From Phaseolus vulgaris (taxonomy: Eukaryota; Streptophyta; Magnoliopsida; Fabales; Fabaceae): DNA of 64,000 nucleotides. Every line of letters starts with the position of its first letter. Position 1 is the first letter of the stretch. Location: assembly GCF_000499845.2 (NCBI RefSeq), contig NC_023750.2:15169503-15233502 (forward strand). Direction: 5' to 3'. The position numbers were made by a program, and so were the translations under genes. Below, piece after piece: positions 22,988 through 35,696 of this stretch. The notes under the pieces are model-generated. The model was not told the origin of the DNA and did no database searches. It was given only the letters and a program-made list of their open reading frames with translations.

Positions 22988-24355
22988 AGCTAAATTCCCT
23001 ATCTAGCACTATTTACACTTTTATTTTCCTAACTAGCACCCTTTTGTTTTTATTTCTCTATCTAGCACCATTTTAAAAATAAATTAAAAAATAATAAATT
23101 AATTTTTTTTTATAATTTTAATTTTGAATGCATTAAAAAATAAATATTTTTAATGTTTAAAATAAGAAATATAATTAATGAATAAAGAAATGTGTTTTTA
23201 CAAAATAAAAATAAAAAAGTAATAAATTTAAAATGTTTAGTTTAAAAATTATTTTTTTAAGAATGAATAAAATAAAAAATTAAACTCTACAACAACATAA
23301 AAGTTGAATATATAAACATGAATTGGTATTTATTTTTATTATTATTGATGATGTAATTATGTTAATTTCAAGTAAAAAATACAGGACATAATTATAAAAA
23401 AACAAAGTTAAATAAGGACCGATATGGACATAAAAGAACAACATGATCGAAAAAAAATGTTCATATTGTTAAACACCAAGACACACATAAAGAATATGTC
23501 CCAACATTACTGGATTGTGCACTTCTCGTCATTAATTATGTTTCATTTTGCACAAACTATTTAATGTACCATTGAAGAAAATATTAAATGAATTATCATC
23601 TTTCATTTTTTTTTATTTTTATGATCAACATATACTTATTTAGTATGGCCTCTCTCTTATCTTTATCTTATTTGGATTTATTTTTATATCTTTTATCTTT
23701 ATCTTAATTTGTTTTGCCTTTATTTTATATCTTTTATGTTTTTAGTTACTATTTTTTTCTACCATTCTTTTTTTTTATTGTTGCTGTTTTTATTTTCTTG
23801 ACTTTTTTTTTCATTTTTTGCTTCTCATTTTTAAGCATTAAGTGTAACATTTGCATTAGTTTTTTTTAGGATTTTGCATTTAGGATAGACACTTCAATAT
23901 TACTTGTGTATCTACTATTAATTAATACTAATTGACTTTGGTTTTTTTGTAATTATGTCATATATTTTTTACTTGAAATTAACATGATTGCATCATCAAT
24001 AATAATAAAAGTAAATAGTAATTTATGTTTATAGATTCAACTTTTATGTTGTTGTAGGGTTTAATTTTTTATTTTCTTCATTCTGAAAAAAAAAAAATTT
24101 TAAACTAAACATTTTAATTTTTTTTATTTTATTTTATAAAAACTCATTTCTTTATTCATTAATTATATTTCTAACTATTTTAAACATTAAAAATATTAAT
24201 TTTTTAATACATTCAAAATTAAAATTATCAAAAAAATAAATAAATTATTATTTATTTATTTATTTTTGAAATGGTGCTAGATAGGGAAATAAAAAATAAA
24301 AGGGTGCTAGTTAGGGAAATAAAAGTCTAAATGGTGCTAGATAGGGAATTTACCC
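22988..24355. mobile_element. Mutator-like non-autonomous element with long terminal inverted repeats
   Basis: The left arm begins AGCTAAATTCCCTATCTAGC. The right arm, reverse-complemented, begins GGGTAAATTCCCTATCTAGC. The arms match for roughly 430 bases (22988-23420 versus 23930-24355), with motifs such as CTAACTAGCACCC and TCTAGCACCATTT and matching AT-rich interiors. A 9-base duplication, CAGATAACT, flanks it (22979-22987 and 24356-24364), the length typical of Mutator transposition. The middle of about 500 bases is T-rich and has no open frame. At 1,368 bases it must depend on a transposase encoded elsewhere. Confidence 0.88.
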
Positions 24356-24364
24356 CAGATAACT

Positions 24365-25282
24365 TCGCAAAGGAAAAAAATAAGATCCTAAAAAATATCA
24401 TATATTTTTCTCTTGTATCTAAATCTAAATATTTTAAAATTTGAAACATAACCAACACAATTTCCTAAAGACTAACTTGTTCAAATTCCCATAGGAACTT
24501 ATTTTCAACAAAATTCGATTTAGAAAAGGGTAATTATAATATCACCAAACCAATTATTAATTACTATGGAGGGCTCAAAACATTTTTTATGTATGTATCT
24601 GTAAATAAAAGACTCCTATAATTTTACACTAGAGAAAATGGTCGCCGAAGACCCCATTGTTCAAGGTGAATTCATTCATAGAAGACTTGTTACTTGCTGG
24701 CTGCATTTAAATCTTTGCAAGGTTCTAAATGAAGTGTGTGTGTGTGTGTGTTTTCACATATAGCGGTCTCAAAGATGAAGATATCATGTTACAGGGCGTT
24801 CCTTCTCAGTATTCATGGTGATGGTGTCATGAATTCTTCTGCTTCTTCAGCAAATGTATTCACACAATCACTGAATGCTTACCATAGATATCTTTGGTCC
24901 TATTCTAGTTACAGACATTCAAAAGGTTGTCGTTTAGAAATATACAAGCAACAACTATTTATACTATTTAGAAAAGGATTCTTTTTCTGTTAATCTTAAT
25001 TTAATTGTATATAATCCCTTCTATAAACCTAAGCAATGGGGTGGGGGAGGAAACGTTTTGATCTTGTATCCATTCAAAATATTCCATGAGATTATTTTCT
25101 GTTCTAAAAGTGAAGTAAAATGAGATGTGTAGTGATGAAGCTGGACCATGAAAATGTCCGATGGCTAGGACCAATAGTGGTCGAACCGTCAATGCTGTAT
25201 GTATGGACTTTGGTATACAATATTTTTGCTGCATTCTTTAAGGAAACATCTTTATCTGCCATTAGGACAGCATGGTAAGGTG
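24365..25282. other. Intergenic DNA between Mutator-like element and PP2C-like gene
   Basis: Contains a (TG)n run at about 24734-24751. The 3' untranslated region of the minus-strand PP2C-like gene probably lies at about 25000-25282. No other gene was recognised. Confidence 0.4.
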
Positions 25283-27243
25283 TCAATCAAAACGAATGAT
25301 TAAGCATGAGATGTTGCTTTTGGTCATCCTAATTAAAGCTTCCTTTGCCAAGCATTCAGCTGCTTCCTGTGGATCCTCTATATGACTGATCAGATTCACA
25401 GCCTCTTGGTTTTTCATCACCTACACATATAAGCAGATTCACTTCCTATTACTTTCTTTTTCTTATTCACAAGAAATCATACTGATTACTCTAATGAGAC
25501 AATCTCATCTCACATTCAATTGAAGGAACATGTAAAGATTATGAAATTGAGGTTTCATGTGAAGCTCAGTCTCTACTGTAATATGTAATGATGGTATGTA
25601 TTGAAGCTTACCTCCCATATGCCATTGCTTGCTAATATCAAAAATTCAGTACCAGAATCAAGCACTTCACTTCTAACGACAACATCGGAGCCTCTAGAAA
25701 GTTTTGCACCTGCTGCATTTCCTGATTGACATGCTAGCACAAGTCCTTTGTTAGAACACATTTATACTATAGAATACATTATGAGATGTGTGAATCAAAA
25801 AGATGTGCCATCAACTGATAATAAAAAATAAACTACTATAACATATATCAGTTAAATGTCATTCTAACATAACATCTTTTGAGTAGGAATTTTGGGTTCT
25901 CAGTTGGATTCATAAGCACGCATGCATTTGTGTGACAGAAGTAAAATAAATTTTTAAAAACACTGGAAGAGCAAATGAGTATGTATATGCCTCCTTTTAG
26001 CATTGGTTTACACCTTTGCTAAAGTGAGAAGGCATTTTCATAATGACATAAAGATCTTTTGTCTTATATATAATATACCTGCAAAGAGTCGGCGAGACCA
26101 GTGTATTTTTTCTAATCGTCGGTGTGTGCCAGTTATCTGATGAGCTATGCCATCTCTGCACACAACAGTTCTGTAATCCCCCATGTTTGCTACTACAAGT
26201 TTTTCTCCATTGATCAGCATAACAGATGCTGAACCCATTCTGCATGTCTCCTCTAATTTGTGTTCCTCTCTTATCTTTGCTCTTACACCAAGGTAAGCCC
26301 TCTTCAGAGCTTCCTTACTTTTACTTCTTATATGAGTCTGACATGTAAACAGAAAACATTACAATACAGAAGAGACCAGAAGTAAGAGAGAATTTATGAA
26401 TAAAGCCACTCAATCTTGACCTATCTTTGACAATAGGAGTCAAGATTATGTGACGGAATAAAGGAAAACTTTTCATAATCCATTCTTGAACCTAGTTTAT
26501 TGCTATTTATAGCATGTTTTTCTTCTTTCCCATGCTACTTTTCCTTTACAAAACTCTAGTGAAATGGATTGTGTGAGAATGTTTCAACACAAAAAAACCA
26601 ATATTTAGATAAACTTCTATAGCAGAAGCCTTTTATGGGCACTATTCTGTTAAAGTACTTTCACTCAGAAAAATGCACAAGCATGGTGCAACAAAGTAAA
26701 GAGCACATATGTATGAGAAATCAAGTGATAGATAACCTCTTGAAGCTTCTTGCCAAAGAAATGAGACTGCATGTACTTGCTAACTCGGTCTCCAATTAGT
26801 GCATCAAAGATTCCAAAATACCACAATTCAGTTTGATTTATTTCCTCTCTCTGTGCCACAACTGAATCAAAGTCTGAGTTATCAGAATCATCTCTGGTCA
26901 TATTATGTTCCACCACATGATAACCATATGTCATTGGCATCATCCATGAAGGCTTCTTTGCCACCTTGTGCTTTCTTTTTCTGCCTCCATGTCCTAGAAG
27001 AAACCGTTTCAGCCGAAACGCCTGCTCAAGTCAACAGATAAATTAGCTCTTGCTGTAGATGACCAATTCTTGCAATGATTCAGCATTCAGCAAAATCAAG
27101 GAAAAACAAAAAATATAAAAAGGGTAAATACCCACAAGTTGGTTTTGCATTAAAATGCTTCTCGTGGATTCTATAGAAACATAACAGGAACGGGAGAGAG
27201 AACATTGGCTTACCTTGAATTTGAGATTAAGATAGAATCCCAT
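25283..27243 (-). CDS. Protein phosphatase 2C-like protein with degenerate active site, 5 exons
   Basis: Exons on the minus strand: 27243-27214, 27021-26737, 26337-26079, 25733-25612, 25420-25283. GT-AG borders and phases agree, giving 277 residues. A short basic start is followed by the PP2C fold: ELWYFGIFDALIGDRVSKYM stands where catalytic PP2Cs have VFDGHGG. Then GSASVMLINGEKLVVANMGD, RTVVCRDGIAHQ, and EFLILASNGIWEV, where SDGLWD is usual. The C terminus SNISCLIIRF replaces the usual DN-I pattern. Metal-coordinating Gly/Asp positions are therefore lost in at least three motifs while the fold landmarks remain. I infer a catalytically weak or dead relative, perhaps the group annotated as 'PP2C-like protein 44' in plants. 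The fourth exon acceptor is the least certain border. Confidence 0.75.
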
Positions 27244-29596
27244 GTTTTTCTCTATTGCTTCATCAGACTTTTACAAAAATCCGAGCTGATGCAAATGGTG
27301 ATCAGAAAAGTTAGCAAATCAAATTTTGGGGATAGGAAATAAGATGTATCATAATGTTAATATATGGAGAACTAAAAAATGAGAAAGACAATTTCTTCCC
27401 TCCCTAGCACTGATCACAAAGTGCTTCTAATGGGTTGATAAGTCGTACACAACAGTAAAGTCCACTCAATTGGAATTCAATCATGCATTATGCCTAGGAA
27501 TTAAAATTTAAAAATAGGGGAATTTTCTCCTTTGACTACTTTCTTGGTTCAAACCTTGAGCCATAATCTAGAAGAAAATTGCCAAGAAAAAAAGTAAAGA
27601 AAAAAAAAGAGTTGAACTCAAAGATACCCCAACCGTTTAGAGAAACATACGGTCATAGAATGAGAAAATTAATTAGCTTTAATTGTAAGTTAGGAGGAAA
27701 ATTTGAAAAAGACGTAAGTCAAGGTCTTGAAACTTTCTTTCTTAATTAAGAAATATGCTAATTAATTGGGCAACATGCCGAATATTTCATTCAGTGACCA
27801 CTCATAATTTTCTGGGATTTGTTCTTCGGTTTTCCGCGTTGGAACTCGGTAACCGTAGGCACCATTTTTATTTTTATCGGCAACCGTAGGTAGCATTAAC
27901 TCTCAAGAGGTCACTCGGTTGACTTTTTCACATTTCGTGAGTATCCGTTTCTATGAATATTTTATCCTGCATAACTAACATTCATAATAAAACTTTTTAA
28001 TTAAATAAAATGTATTGTGATTTATACTTAAATAAATATTTTGATAAACAGCTTACGTTTTGAACTTATAATAAATTATTTAAACTGTTGTATAAGACTT
28101 TTCTCTGACTATTGATAAAATAATTTAAAATTAAAGATTTAAAGAAAATTTCATCAAAGAATATCATTAAGAAGATAAGTATATGCATAACGATAAAAGA
28201 TAGTTCAAGATAATTCAGAGATAACGCTTACGTTTTTAACTAATTAATTAACAAAGTTTTTTCTCATTAAAGTATTTAATCTTAAGAGAATTTATTAATT
28301 TATTACCTATTTGATCTGTATTAATTTATTATTTGCATTGTATTCACCAAATATTTTTCACTCCTTTTTCTTTCTTAAAATAAAATTCGGTTAGTTGCTT
28401 ATTTTTTTTCACCGTCTATTTGTTATTATTTATCTCCTTTATTCTCTCTGATTCTTTACCTCCAGACTCTTAATTTAATAAAAAATTTCCAATGTTATTT
28501 GTTTCCCTCTGAAAACTTAAAATAAAACATATTTTTTTGGAAGTAGATGCTGGAAAACTTTCTCAAGATAACAATTCATCAACTTTTTGGTCATTATTTA
28601 ATAAAGGCATTCTTAAACTGTTACAAACAAAAAAAGGTTGACCATGATTAAAAAAATGTTCAGAATCTGCAACAAAGTGAAGTTCCCATTTTCTGATTAT
28701 GTGAATGAAAAGAATAAATAGAATGGCAGAAAATTGTTGGGGAATGACACATGGCACATGAATATGTGTTTAAGTTGCTTTATGTTGATGAAAGATCTTG
28801 GATGTGAGTTGGTTTCCTTATTTTATATTAGTTTGGTATGATTATAATTGTTTACTTATTTCAGTTGTTTCCATGTATCATTATTGAATATGGGAAACCT
28901 GGTGCAAGGGCAACTTCTTAATTATTTAATTTTATTATATATAACATGGAAGTTTTATTTTAAAACAACTTTTAGTTTTGTCTAAAACCATTTTTATAAA
29001 CTTATAAAATTTGAGTAAAGTTTTAAATTAACATAAAAGGATCATGTTAAATCTTTTATGCACGAAAAATCATTATAAATAATTAAATGATGGCAATTTA
29101 TATAAGATGCATATCATATACAAGGCTTTATTTATTTTAAAATGTTATATAATCAAAATATTTTAAAAATTAAGAAAACAAAATCTTTATAAAAAAAGTA
29201 GTTTAGATTCATTTACTAAAAACAAAACTTACTCGACTTTGAGCATTCTTATTTGGTTCTTCGCCAACTAAACCAGTTCTTGTCTTTTTTTGCTTTTGCG
29301 GATTTTTTTGTTATTTGAAACGGTAAAATGTAATACGTAGTTTACTTTTGCTATGTTATAAGTATAAATATTTATAACTTACATTAATTTTTGCTAAAAA
29401 ATCTCTTTTCAAAAACATTTGTTTAATGTTACTAGTTGACCATTATTTAATCTACATACTTTGGAGATTACAAATGTAACACACTAAACCCTAAATTTAA
29501 ATTAATTAGAGGTTAGAAGTTGGGTTTATATTTAGGGGAAGTGAAATTCTAATATAATATCACAATTATGAAGAAGAGGGGAGAGAGTGTGAACAA
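27244..29596. other. AT-rich intergenic DNA
   Basis: The first few hundred bases are the likely promoter and leader of the minus-strand PP2C-like gene. Near 27850-27900 a short direct duplication (AACCGTAGG, twice) occurs. The remainder is AT-rich with no gene or recognised repeat. Confidence 0.45.
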
Positions 29597-31490
29597 ATGG
29601 ATTTATCCATTTTTTTCTTTTTGGGTCTAACGCAACCCAACACCACCAAGTTACAAGGAAAAGTGAAGGGAAAAACAACAATTGTGTTGATTGATAGTGG
29701 GGCTAGTCACAAGTTTATCTCTGGCGAGTTGGTTCGCTATTTCGGATTGCAAGTTGAGTCCACACCAACGTATAACTTGAGGTTAGGGGATGACCATAAA
29801 AAAGAGCGAGTGGGTGCTATCAAGAGGTGGAGGTAAAACTGGGAAATTATATGATTAAGGAGACCTTTTTCCTATTTGAGCTAGGATGGGTGGATGTGGT
29901 ATTAGGAGTAGCGTGGTTGGCAACTTTGGGTCATGTGAAGTCAATTGGAAGACATTGATAATGAATTTTTGCATTTATGGTCAAAAGGTGCAAATTAGAG
30001 GAGACCATGAGTTAACTAGAACTTTAGTGACTCCTAAAGTTTTAAAAAGAGGAGGAGATTGAAGCGGTGTCCCTTATAAGGAGAATAGAGAGCGTTGACC
30101 AAACAAGTACAGATCAACCTAGGAGTGACAAGGAGAACGTTGGGCTAACTTTGGAACAGACAACAAGAGTTGAATGATGTTTTGAAGGAATGTGAGGAGG
30201 TTTTTGAAGAAACCAAACAATTACCACCCAACAGGGAGATTGATTATAAGATTCTGATTAAAGTGGGGGTAGACCCAATTAATGTGAGACCGTATAGATA
30301 CCCACATCTGCTGAAGACGGAGATAGAGAAACAAGTTGAAGAAATGATGAAGGAAGGGATAATCAAACCTAGCAACAACCCTTATTCAAGTACAATGATT
30401 CTAGTAAAAAAGGACTATAGGGCCTTGAATAAGGCAACCATTTCGAATAAATTTCCAATTCCGATAATAGAGGAATTGCTGGACGAATTGTATGTGGCAC
30501 ACTACTTTTCCAAGGTGGATTTGCGGGCAGGCTATCACCATATTCGTATGCATGAATTTGAGGTTGCTTCTTCCTGCACCTCCATACCTTCTTGTGCCAC
30601 CCCCATAATTTTTTCTTATTCCAAAAATATCCTTTCCAATATTCCGGATTACATAATCCGAAAGTCTTTTTTTAGATTCAGAATTAGCTTCCGGATTATG
30701 TAATCAGGAAGTCTTTTGTGATTAGCTTCCGGATTACATAATCCAGAAGTCTTTTCTATACATAAAATTAGCTTCTGGATTATGTAATCCGGAAGCCTTT
30801 TTTGCAGATGTGTTATTAGCTTCCGGATTACATAATCTGGAAGTCTTTTCTAAATATGAAATTGACTTCCGGATTATGTAATTCAGAATTTATCCGGATT
30901 ACATAATCCATAGGCTTATTATTTCAAATTCAAGGGGTGAAAAAAAAAGGATAAAATGGTATTTTCATATTTAGTATGGGGTGGCACAAGAAGGTATGGA
31001 GGTGTAGGAAGAAAGAGTCTGAATTTGATATACATAAGATTGTTTTTCGTACACACCATGTTCATTATAAATCACTAGCCTTTTGGACTAACTAATGCAC
31101 CAACAATTTTTTAGTACACCATGAATGACATTCTACATTCTTACTTGAGGAAGTTTGTTTTGGTTTCTTTTGATGATAATATGATATACAACGGAACGTG
31201 GAAGGAACATATGACACACCTGAAACAGGATTTAAAAACTCTCCACAGCACCAGTTTTATGCAAATCACAAGAAATGCAAGTTTGGTAAACATGAAGTGT
31301 GGTATTTAGGGCATGTAATTTTGGGAGAGGGGTTCAAATGGATCAGTTATCTTGCAATGGCCAATACCCAAATCCTTGAAAACATATCACGGATTATTAT
31401 AGAAGATTCATATACAACTATGGAAGAATGGTGAGACCCTTAACGCAGTTGTTGAAAATGGGAAATTTTGCGTGGACGGAAGAGAGTGAA
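29597..31490 (+). pseudogene. Chromovirus-type Ty3 protease-RT relic
   Basis: Protease: TTIVLIDSGASHKFIS at about 29677-29725 (active-site DSG), then a decayed continuation. Reverse transcriptase: from 30170, NVRPYRYPHLLKTEIEK and YSSTMILVKKDYRALNKA, in which the usual DGSWRFCV-type segment is missing, then HYFSKVDLRAGYHHIRMHE (about 30500-30552). The frame is cut by a MITE at 30562-31019 and resumes with IHK and later ILHSYLRKFVLVSFDDNMIY (about 31130-31190). It ends near 31490 with FAWTEESE. No LTR was found around it. It is a dead fragment. Confidence 0.8.
30562..31019. mobile_element. Mutator-type MITE packed with palindromes
   Basis: 458 bases. Terminal inverted repeats of about 42 bases: left TTCTTCCTGCACCTCCATAC, right (reverse complement) TTCTTCCTACACCTCCATAC, both running to GTGCCACCCC. 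A 9-base duplication, TGAATTTGA, sits at 30553-30561 and 31020-31028 and rejoins the reverse transcriptase frame. The interior has seven copies of a near-palindrome with core CCGGATTACATAATCCGG, at about 30642, 30687, 30725, 30771, 30819, 30865 and 30892. It has no coding capacity. Confidence 0.88.
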
Positions 31491-32047
31491 CGAGTATAAT
31501 TTTCAAAAGTCATACCAATACTACTTAATTATATACATAAATGAAGAAACTCGTACAAAAACTATTGCTTTTTTCTGAACCCTAAACTTGATTCTTTTAA
31601 AGAGACGAATTATTTAGATACACCATTCAACAATTCAAACCCAAACAATCATAAATAACGGAGTTCATTTCCACTTATAAAACATCATATTTGCAAATAG
31701 TTTTTTAAATAATCATTTAATCCAATTATTCATTTAACAATTCCAACCAAAATATAACACTAATAACTAAATTCATTCACTTGTGATACTTTATTTTTAA
31801 TAATTTAAACCATTTATAAATCTTTTAAAACAACTATTCGTCTATCAAAATCCTAGGGAGCCGTTATATATGTGAATACGTTAGGTACCAAAATAATTTG
31901 ATATTAACATTATTTTTTGTAAGTATAATATATGTGACATAATTCCAATTCTAATATGATAAAATTTAATTAAAAGAGTGAACGAGTATGATTTTCAAAA
32001 GTCATACCAATACTACTTAATTATATACATAAATGAAGAAACTTGTT
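31483..32047. repeat. 73-base direct repeat spaced by 492 bases
   Basis: 31483-31555 and 31975-32047 are nearly identical (AGAGTGAACGAGTAT... TACATAAATGAAGAAACT). The first copy continues the chromovirus relic; the second carries only its last few bases. The interior is AT-rich and unrecognised. It could be a tandem duplication of about 490 bases or an unknown insertion. Confidence 0.7.
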
Positions 32048-32911
32048 CAATTATGTTTATTTTCACTTCAGTTCAAATGGAAGAGTACTTTTTCCAACCA
32101 ACTCGGTTGAATGAAAATGAAGTGAGAAAAATATAAAAGGGCACAGGAATGAGGTGAGATAAAAGCATTGCGTACAAATACACGAACCGAAACAAACCAA
32201 AAAATGGCCAACAGCATCATAAAAGTAACACCTCAACACGATCTGGCTCTTAGTTTGCAAACAGAGATAGAAAAACATCAAAGAGTAGTTTCAGTGAACA
32301 AATGATTTTTCTCAAAACAAACAAAATTCGACGCTTAATTAACAACCCATATTTTGAATACTTGATCAATAACTTTATACATGGTGTCTCCGTAGGTACA
32401 TTATGCCATTCATGCCATCAAACAAGAGTTATCTTAACTATGTACAAGTTAGAGAACCTAAACAAGTACTCAATTTAGAAGTGGACCTGAGGCTATACCG
32501 AAAGTAATAACAATATGGGTTTTAGGGGCGTTCTGATAAACTATATGAGAATAAGAGCATATCCAGCAAATTGCATGTCCTGTTCAAGACATTCCAATAA
32601 GATGGCTCAAGAAATTCAGCTGGGCTAATCTAAATCCATAGCAGTTACTGTAGAATCAATCGAATTGTATGCAGAAGAGGGCAGAACCTATCTAATCATA
32701 AAACCTAATTAATAAATATGTAACTACGGAGAGTGAAAACAATTGTCAATCATAAATATTATAAAATCAACTAGATTTGAGTTATATCATAAATATCTGA
32801 AGATGAAACTTTTCACCAAGTGCTCAATGATACATAAAATCTCATACCCAAAGTAAAGAAAACTCATAACAAAACTTGAAGGTTATATCGTAAAATATCG
32901 TAAAATAATGC
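32048..32911. other. Intergenic DNA and eL14 3' flank
   Basis: No gene was recognised. The 3' untranslated region of the minus-strand eL14 gene is expected at about 32600-32911. Confidence 0.4.
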
Positions 32912-33694
32912 CTACGCGCTCTTTTTCAGCTTAGATAGTTCTTGCCTTACCACAGCTGCCCTCTGCACAAATTTAAAAAATCCAAAACCAAAAATAAGAC
33001 TCATATTTTACTACCTTATAAGCAACAACAAAAATCAAGTGCAAGATATAAAATATACCTTAATCTTGGCCAACATTAGCTTAAACCTATCGAAGTCAGT
33101 GAGGGCTGCCCTTCGCTTTCTGACAATGAGTTTCCTGCCCCATGAGCTTTTCTCCCATTTGTTCTTAACATCTACTCATTATCAAGAAACACAACAAATA
33201 TTTTCAATTGAAAACTAATAATAATAATAATAAGCAAAAAAAATAATTAAAAAATTGAACATATAAGACGGACCAGCAGCCTCCATGGCTTTAACAAGAT
33301 CTTTCTTCTTGGGAACCCTCTTAATGTCTATCTTAATATCGGTTAGGGAAAGCCTTTTGAAGTTGACTTGGGACCTCACCATATCTGGGGCGTCGACGAG
33401 TGCCTATGATAAAAAAGAAAACACTAATTCTAAGAAAGCAAGTAAATTGATATGCATAAAAATGAAAAAGGTAAAAACTAGGGTGGTGAGTTACTCTGTT
33501 CTGGTCAATGACGTCGACGATGACGACGAGCTTGCCATATTCCTTGCCGTAGTTGACGAGAGCAACCCTTCCGATCTCGACGTACCTCTTGAAAGGCTAA
33601 AAACGAAACGAAGAAAACGCAGTTTGGTTAGGTTAGAACATTGAAAAGTAGAAAGGAAAAAAGTAAGTGCAGTGGAGAACAGAGGAATCACCAT
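32912..33694 (-). CDS. RPL14: 60S ribosomal protein L14 (eL14), 5 exons
   Basis: Exons on the minus strand: 33694-33692 (the ATG alone), 33596-33495, 33403-33274, 33171-33059, 32962-32912. All introns are GT-AG and phases agree, giving 132 residues, close to the usual plant eL14 length of about 134. Recognisable segments are [20 protein letters not shown] (KOW-like start), [19 protein letters not shown], and [14 protein letters not shown] at the C terminus. It is a structural protein of the large cytosolic ribosomal subunit. The placement of the first intron directly after the start codon is unusual-looking but gives the only clean frame. Confidence 0.93.
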
Positions 33695-34385
33695 TTTCGG
33701 CTTCGACTGCAGCGAGGGGGAGACGGAGGATGCGTGGTGGTGGAACACAATCTAGGGTTTTAAGTTTACAACTTCGGGTATTTTATAAAAGAACCTCGGA
33801 TCCACGTTAACATGGGCCTCCGACTCTATTCTTTTCCACCCAAACACAGGCCTCAATGCGTACACCAGATCCAAACCTAATATTATCACCCTATCTCCCA
33901 CACAGGTGCTGAATTGGGAGATTAGAAATATAAGATAAACAATGAGTTCAATACAATAAATATTTAAATGTTTTCTAAAATAATAAAAAATTACAGTTTT
34001 CATATAATAATTTAAATTAATTATGTTAGTTTTATTTAAACTTAATTAATAATTAATAAATTGACACTTGTTTGATTAAGTTTGACATTTGTATGAGAAA
34101 TGAAAGAGTGAAAATTGTAGGATAATTAGTGAAGAATTCACGGTTAAATGAACTTGAGAGTCAATCTGCTTTCTTTTATTGTTTTTTACCACCTACCTTA
34201 TTTCTTGCTAAACAAATTTAACCCTCCTTTTACTTTATTATTTGATTGCAAATATGTTTTGGATACTTCCTTAATTTGATTTACTATTAGATTCGTAGGG
34301 AAATGACTTGATATCATCTGACCTTATCTATGCTATCATCTCTTTTGTGTTAGACAGTCTAGCATTGGTTAAATGGTCTACACTG
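33695..34385. other. eL14 promoter region and intergenic DNA
   Basis: 33695-33760 is the likely 5' leader, including CTAGGGTTTTAAG. AAACCCTA-type (telo-box) motifs are common in plant ribosomal protein promoters, and AAACCCTAGATTG occurs here on the minus strand. The rest is AT-rich with nothing recognised. Confidence 0.5.
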
Positions 34386-35250
34386 AAATCATTTTAATTT
34401 GACTATTAAACGACAACTATCAAGTACAACTTCACAAAGCACTTTATCCTCATACTTGCCCACGGAGAACTCGACTTTCACTTGCTTATTGACTATCAAA
34501 TCCCCATCTTCATTAAGCCAGTGAACTTTATAAGGTTTGGGATGAGGAATAACAGTTAAATTTAGCTATATCATATATAACTCCATCTATTGTTTGTACT
34601 CTTTTACACTCATGTTTCTTTGACGGAGTCGTTGGAGTTTATCCATAAACTCCCTATTATAGTACAAATGTATGTAGTGATGCCTTAATGCACTCCTAAG
34701 ATCATTCCAATATTAAATTGAAGGGTCATTGTGGAGACGTTTTTCTCTCTCTAGGGAAGTCCGCCAATACATGGCATAGCCTTGGAAAGTTAAATTTGTT
34801 AAGGGTACTTTACTTTCCTCACTCACTTGGTGACAATAAAATAGTTGTTCTACCTTAATCTCCTGATCAAGGTAGACCTCAATATCTTATTTACCATGAA
34901 AAGAAGGTACGTCAACCCTAGCCTTTCTTGGCTTGGCTTCCTTCCTATGGGGTTTGATAATATTCATAAAATCTCAAAAATACCCTCCTCAGATTAAGTA
35001 TCCCTTAACCTAGAACTCTTACTAGAACTACTCTTATATTTAAGTTTTTCTTGAATTTCCTCTTTTTTTTATCTTAAAAGTCTTAAATCTTCCTCGAGTA
35101 TGGCAAGTTGGGCTTCTCTTTCTCTTTCAAAATAGCCTTTGTTACCTCCATAGTTGAAGAGACTTAAGTTTTTGAGAAATATGTTTCAAACTTTTGGGAA
35201 ATGAACTTGAATCACTTCCATTGTGGTGAGATGTATATTTTTACATTATG
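34386..35250 (-). pseudogene. Ty3 gag-protease relic
   Basis: The minus strand encodes a decayed retrotransposon gag: a stretch with EVYLDQEIKVEQLFYCHQ (about 34885-34830), then LTFQGYAMYWRTS (about 34785-34750) and a LQRLRQ region (about 34640). Shortly after comes the linker before the protease/RT, with PKPYKVHWLNEDGDL and VGKYEDKVLCEVV (about 34545-34435). The zinc knuckle and protease core between them are absent, so an internal deletion is evident. Stops are present throughout. Confidence 0.65.
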
Positions 35251-35696
35251 TTTAAAGATTTTTCACAAGAAGGAATTTTTTTTTTCACATAAGTTAAATT
35301 TTTAGGAAAAATAGGTGCATCACAATGGACACTTTTAAATACCAAGGTCTTTCTTATCCAGAACTTGTCCTCAATGCATTTCTCCAAACTCCTTCTAATG
35401 AAAACTATTCATCACAATGAAAGAAATTTTCTCAAATAAAAAAACTAAAAGAAAACTTTAAAGACTACAAATATGTCTCCTAATGGTGAGGCTTGTTGGA
35501 ACTTGTGAGTAAGAATACCAAAGGCTCTTCCAAGACATCAAAAGTAGATACTTGTCGAATTACAAAAATTGAAAAAAAAAATTCTTACACTCTTGTCTCT
35601 CAAGTGTTTCCTCTTCAAAGCCTCCTCTTATTGGCTCTTTTTAGGGGATTACTCCTTGAGTTGCTTCCACCTTCTCCTAGGATGCTACCTAGCCAA

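Noticed and set aside
24736..24993. Small plus-strand frame starting in a TG repeat
   Set aside because: Starts in a microsatellite, no homology, no splice or promoter support.
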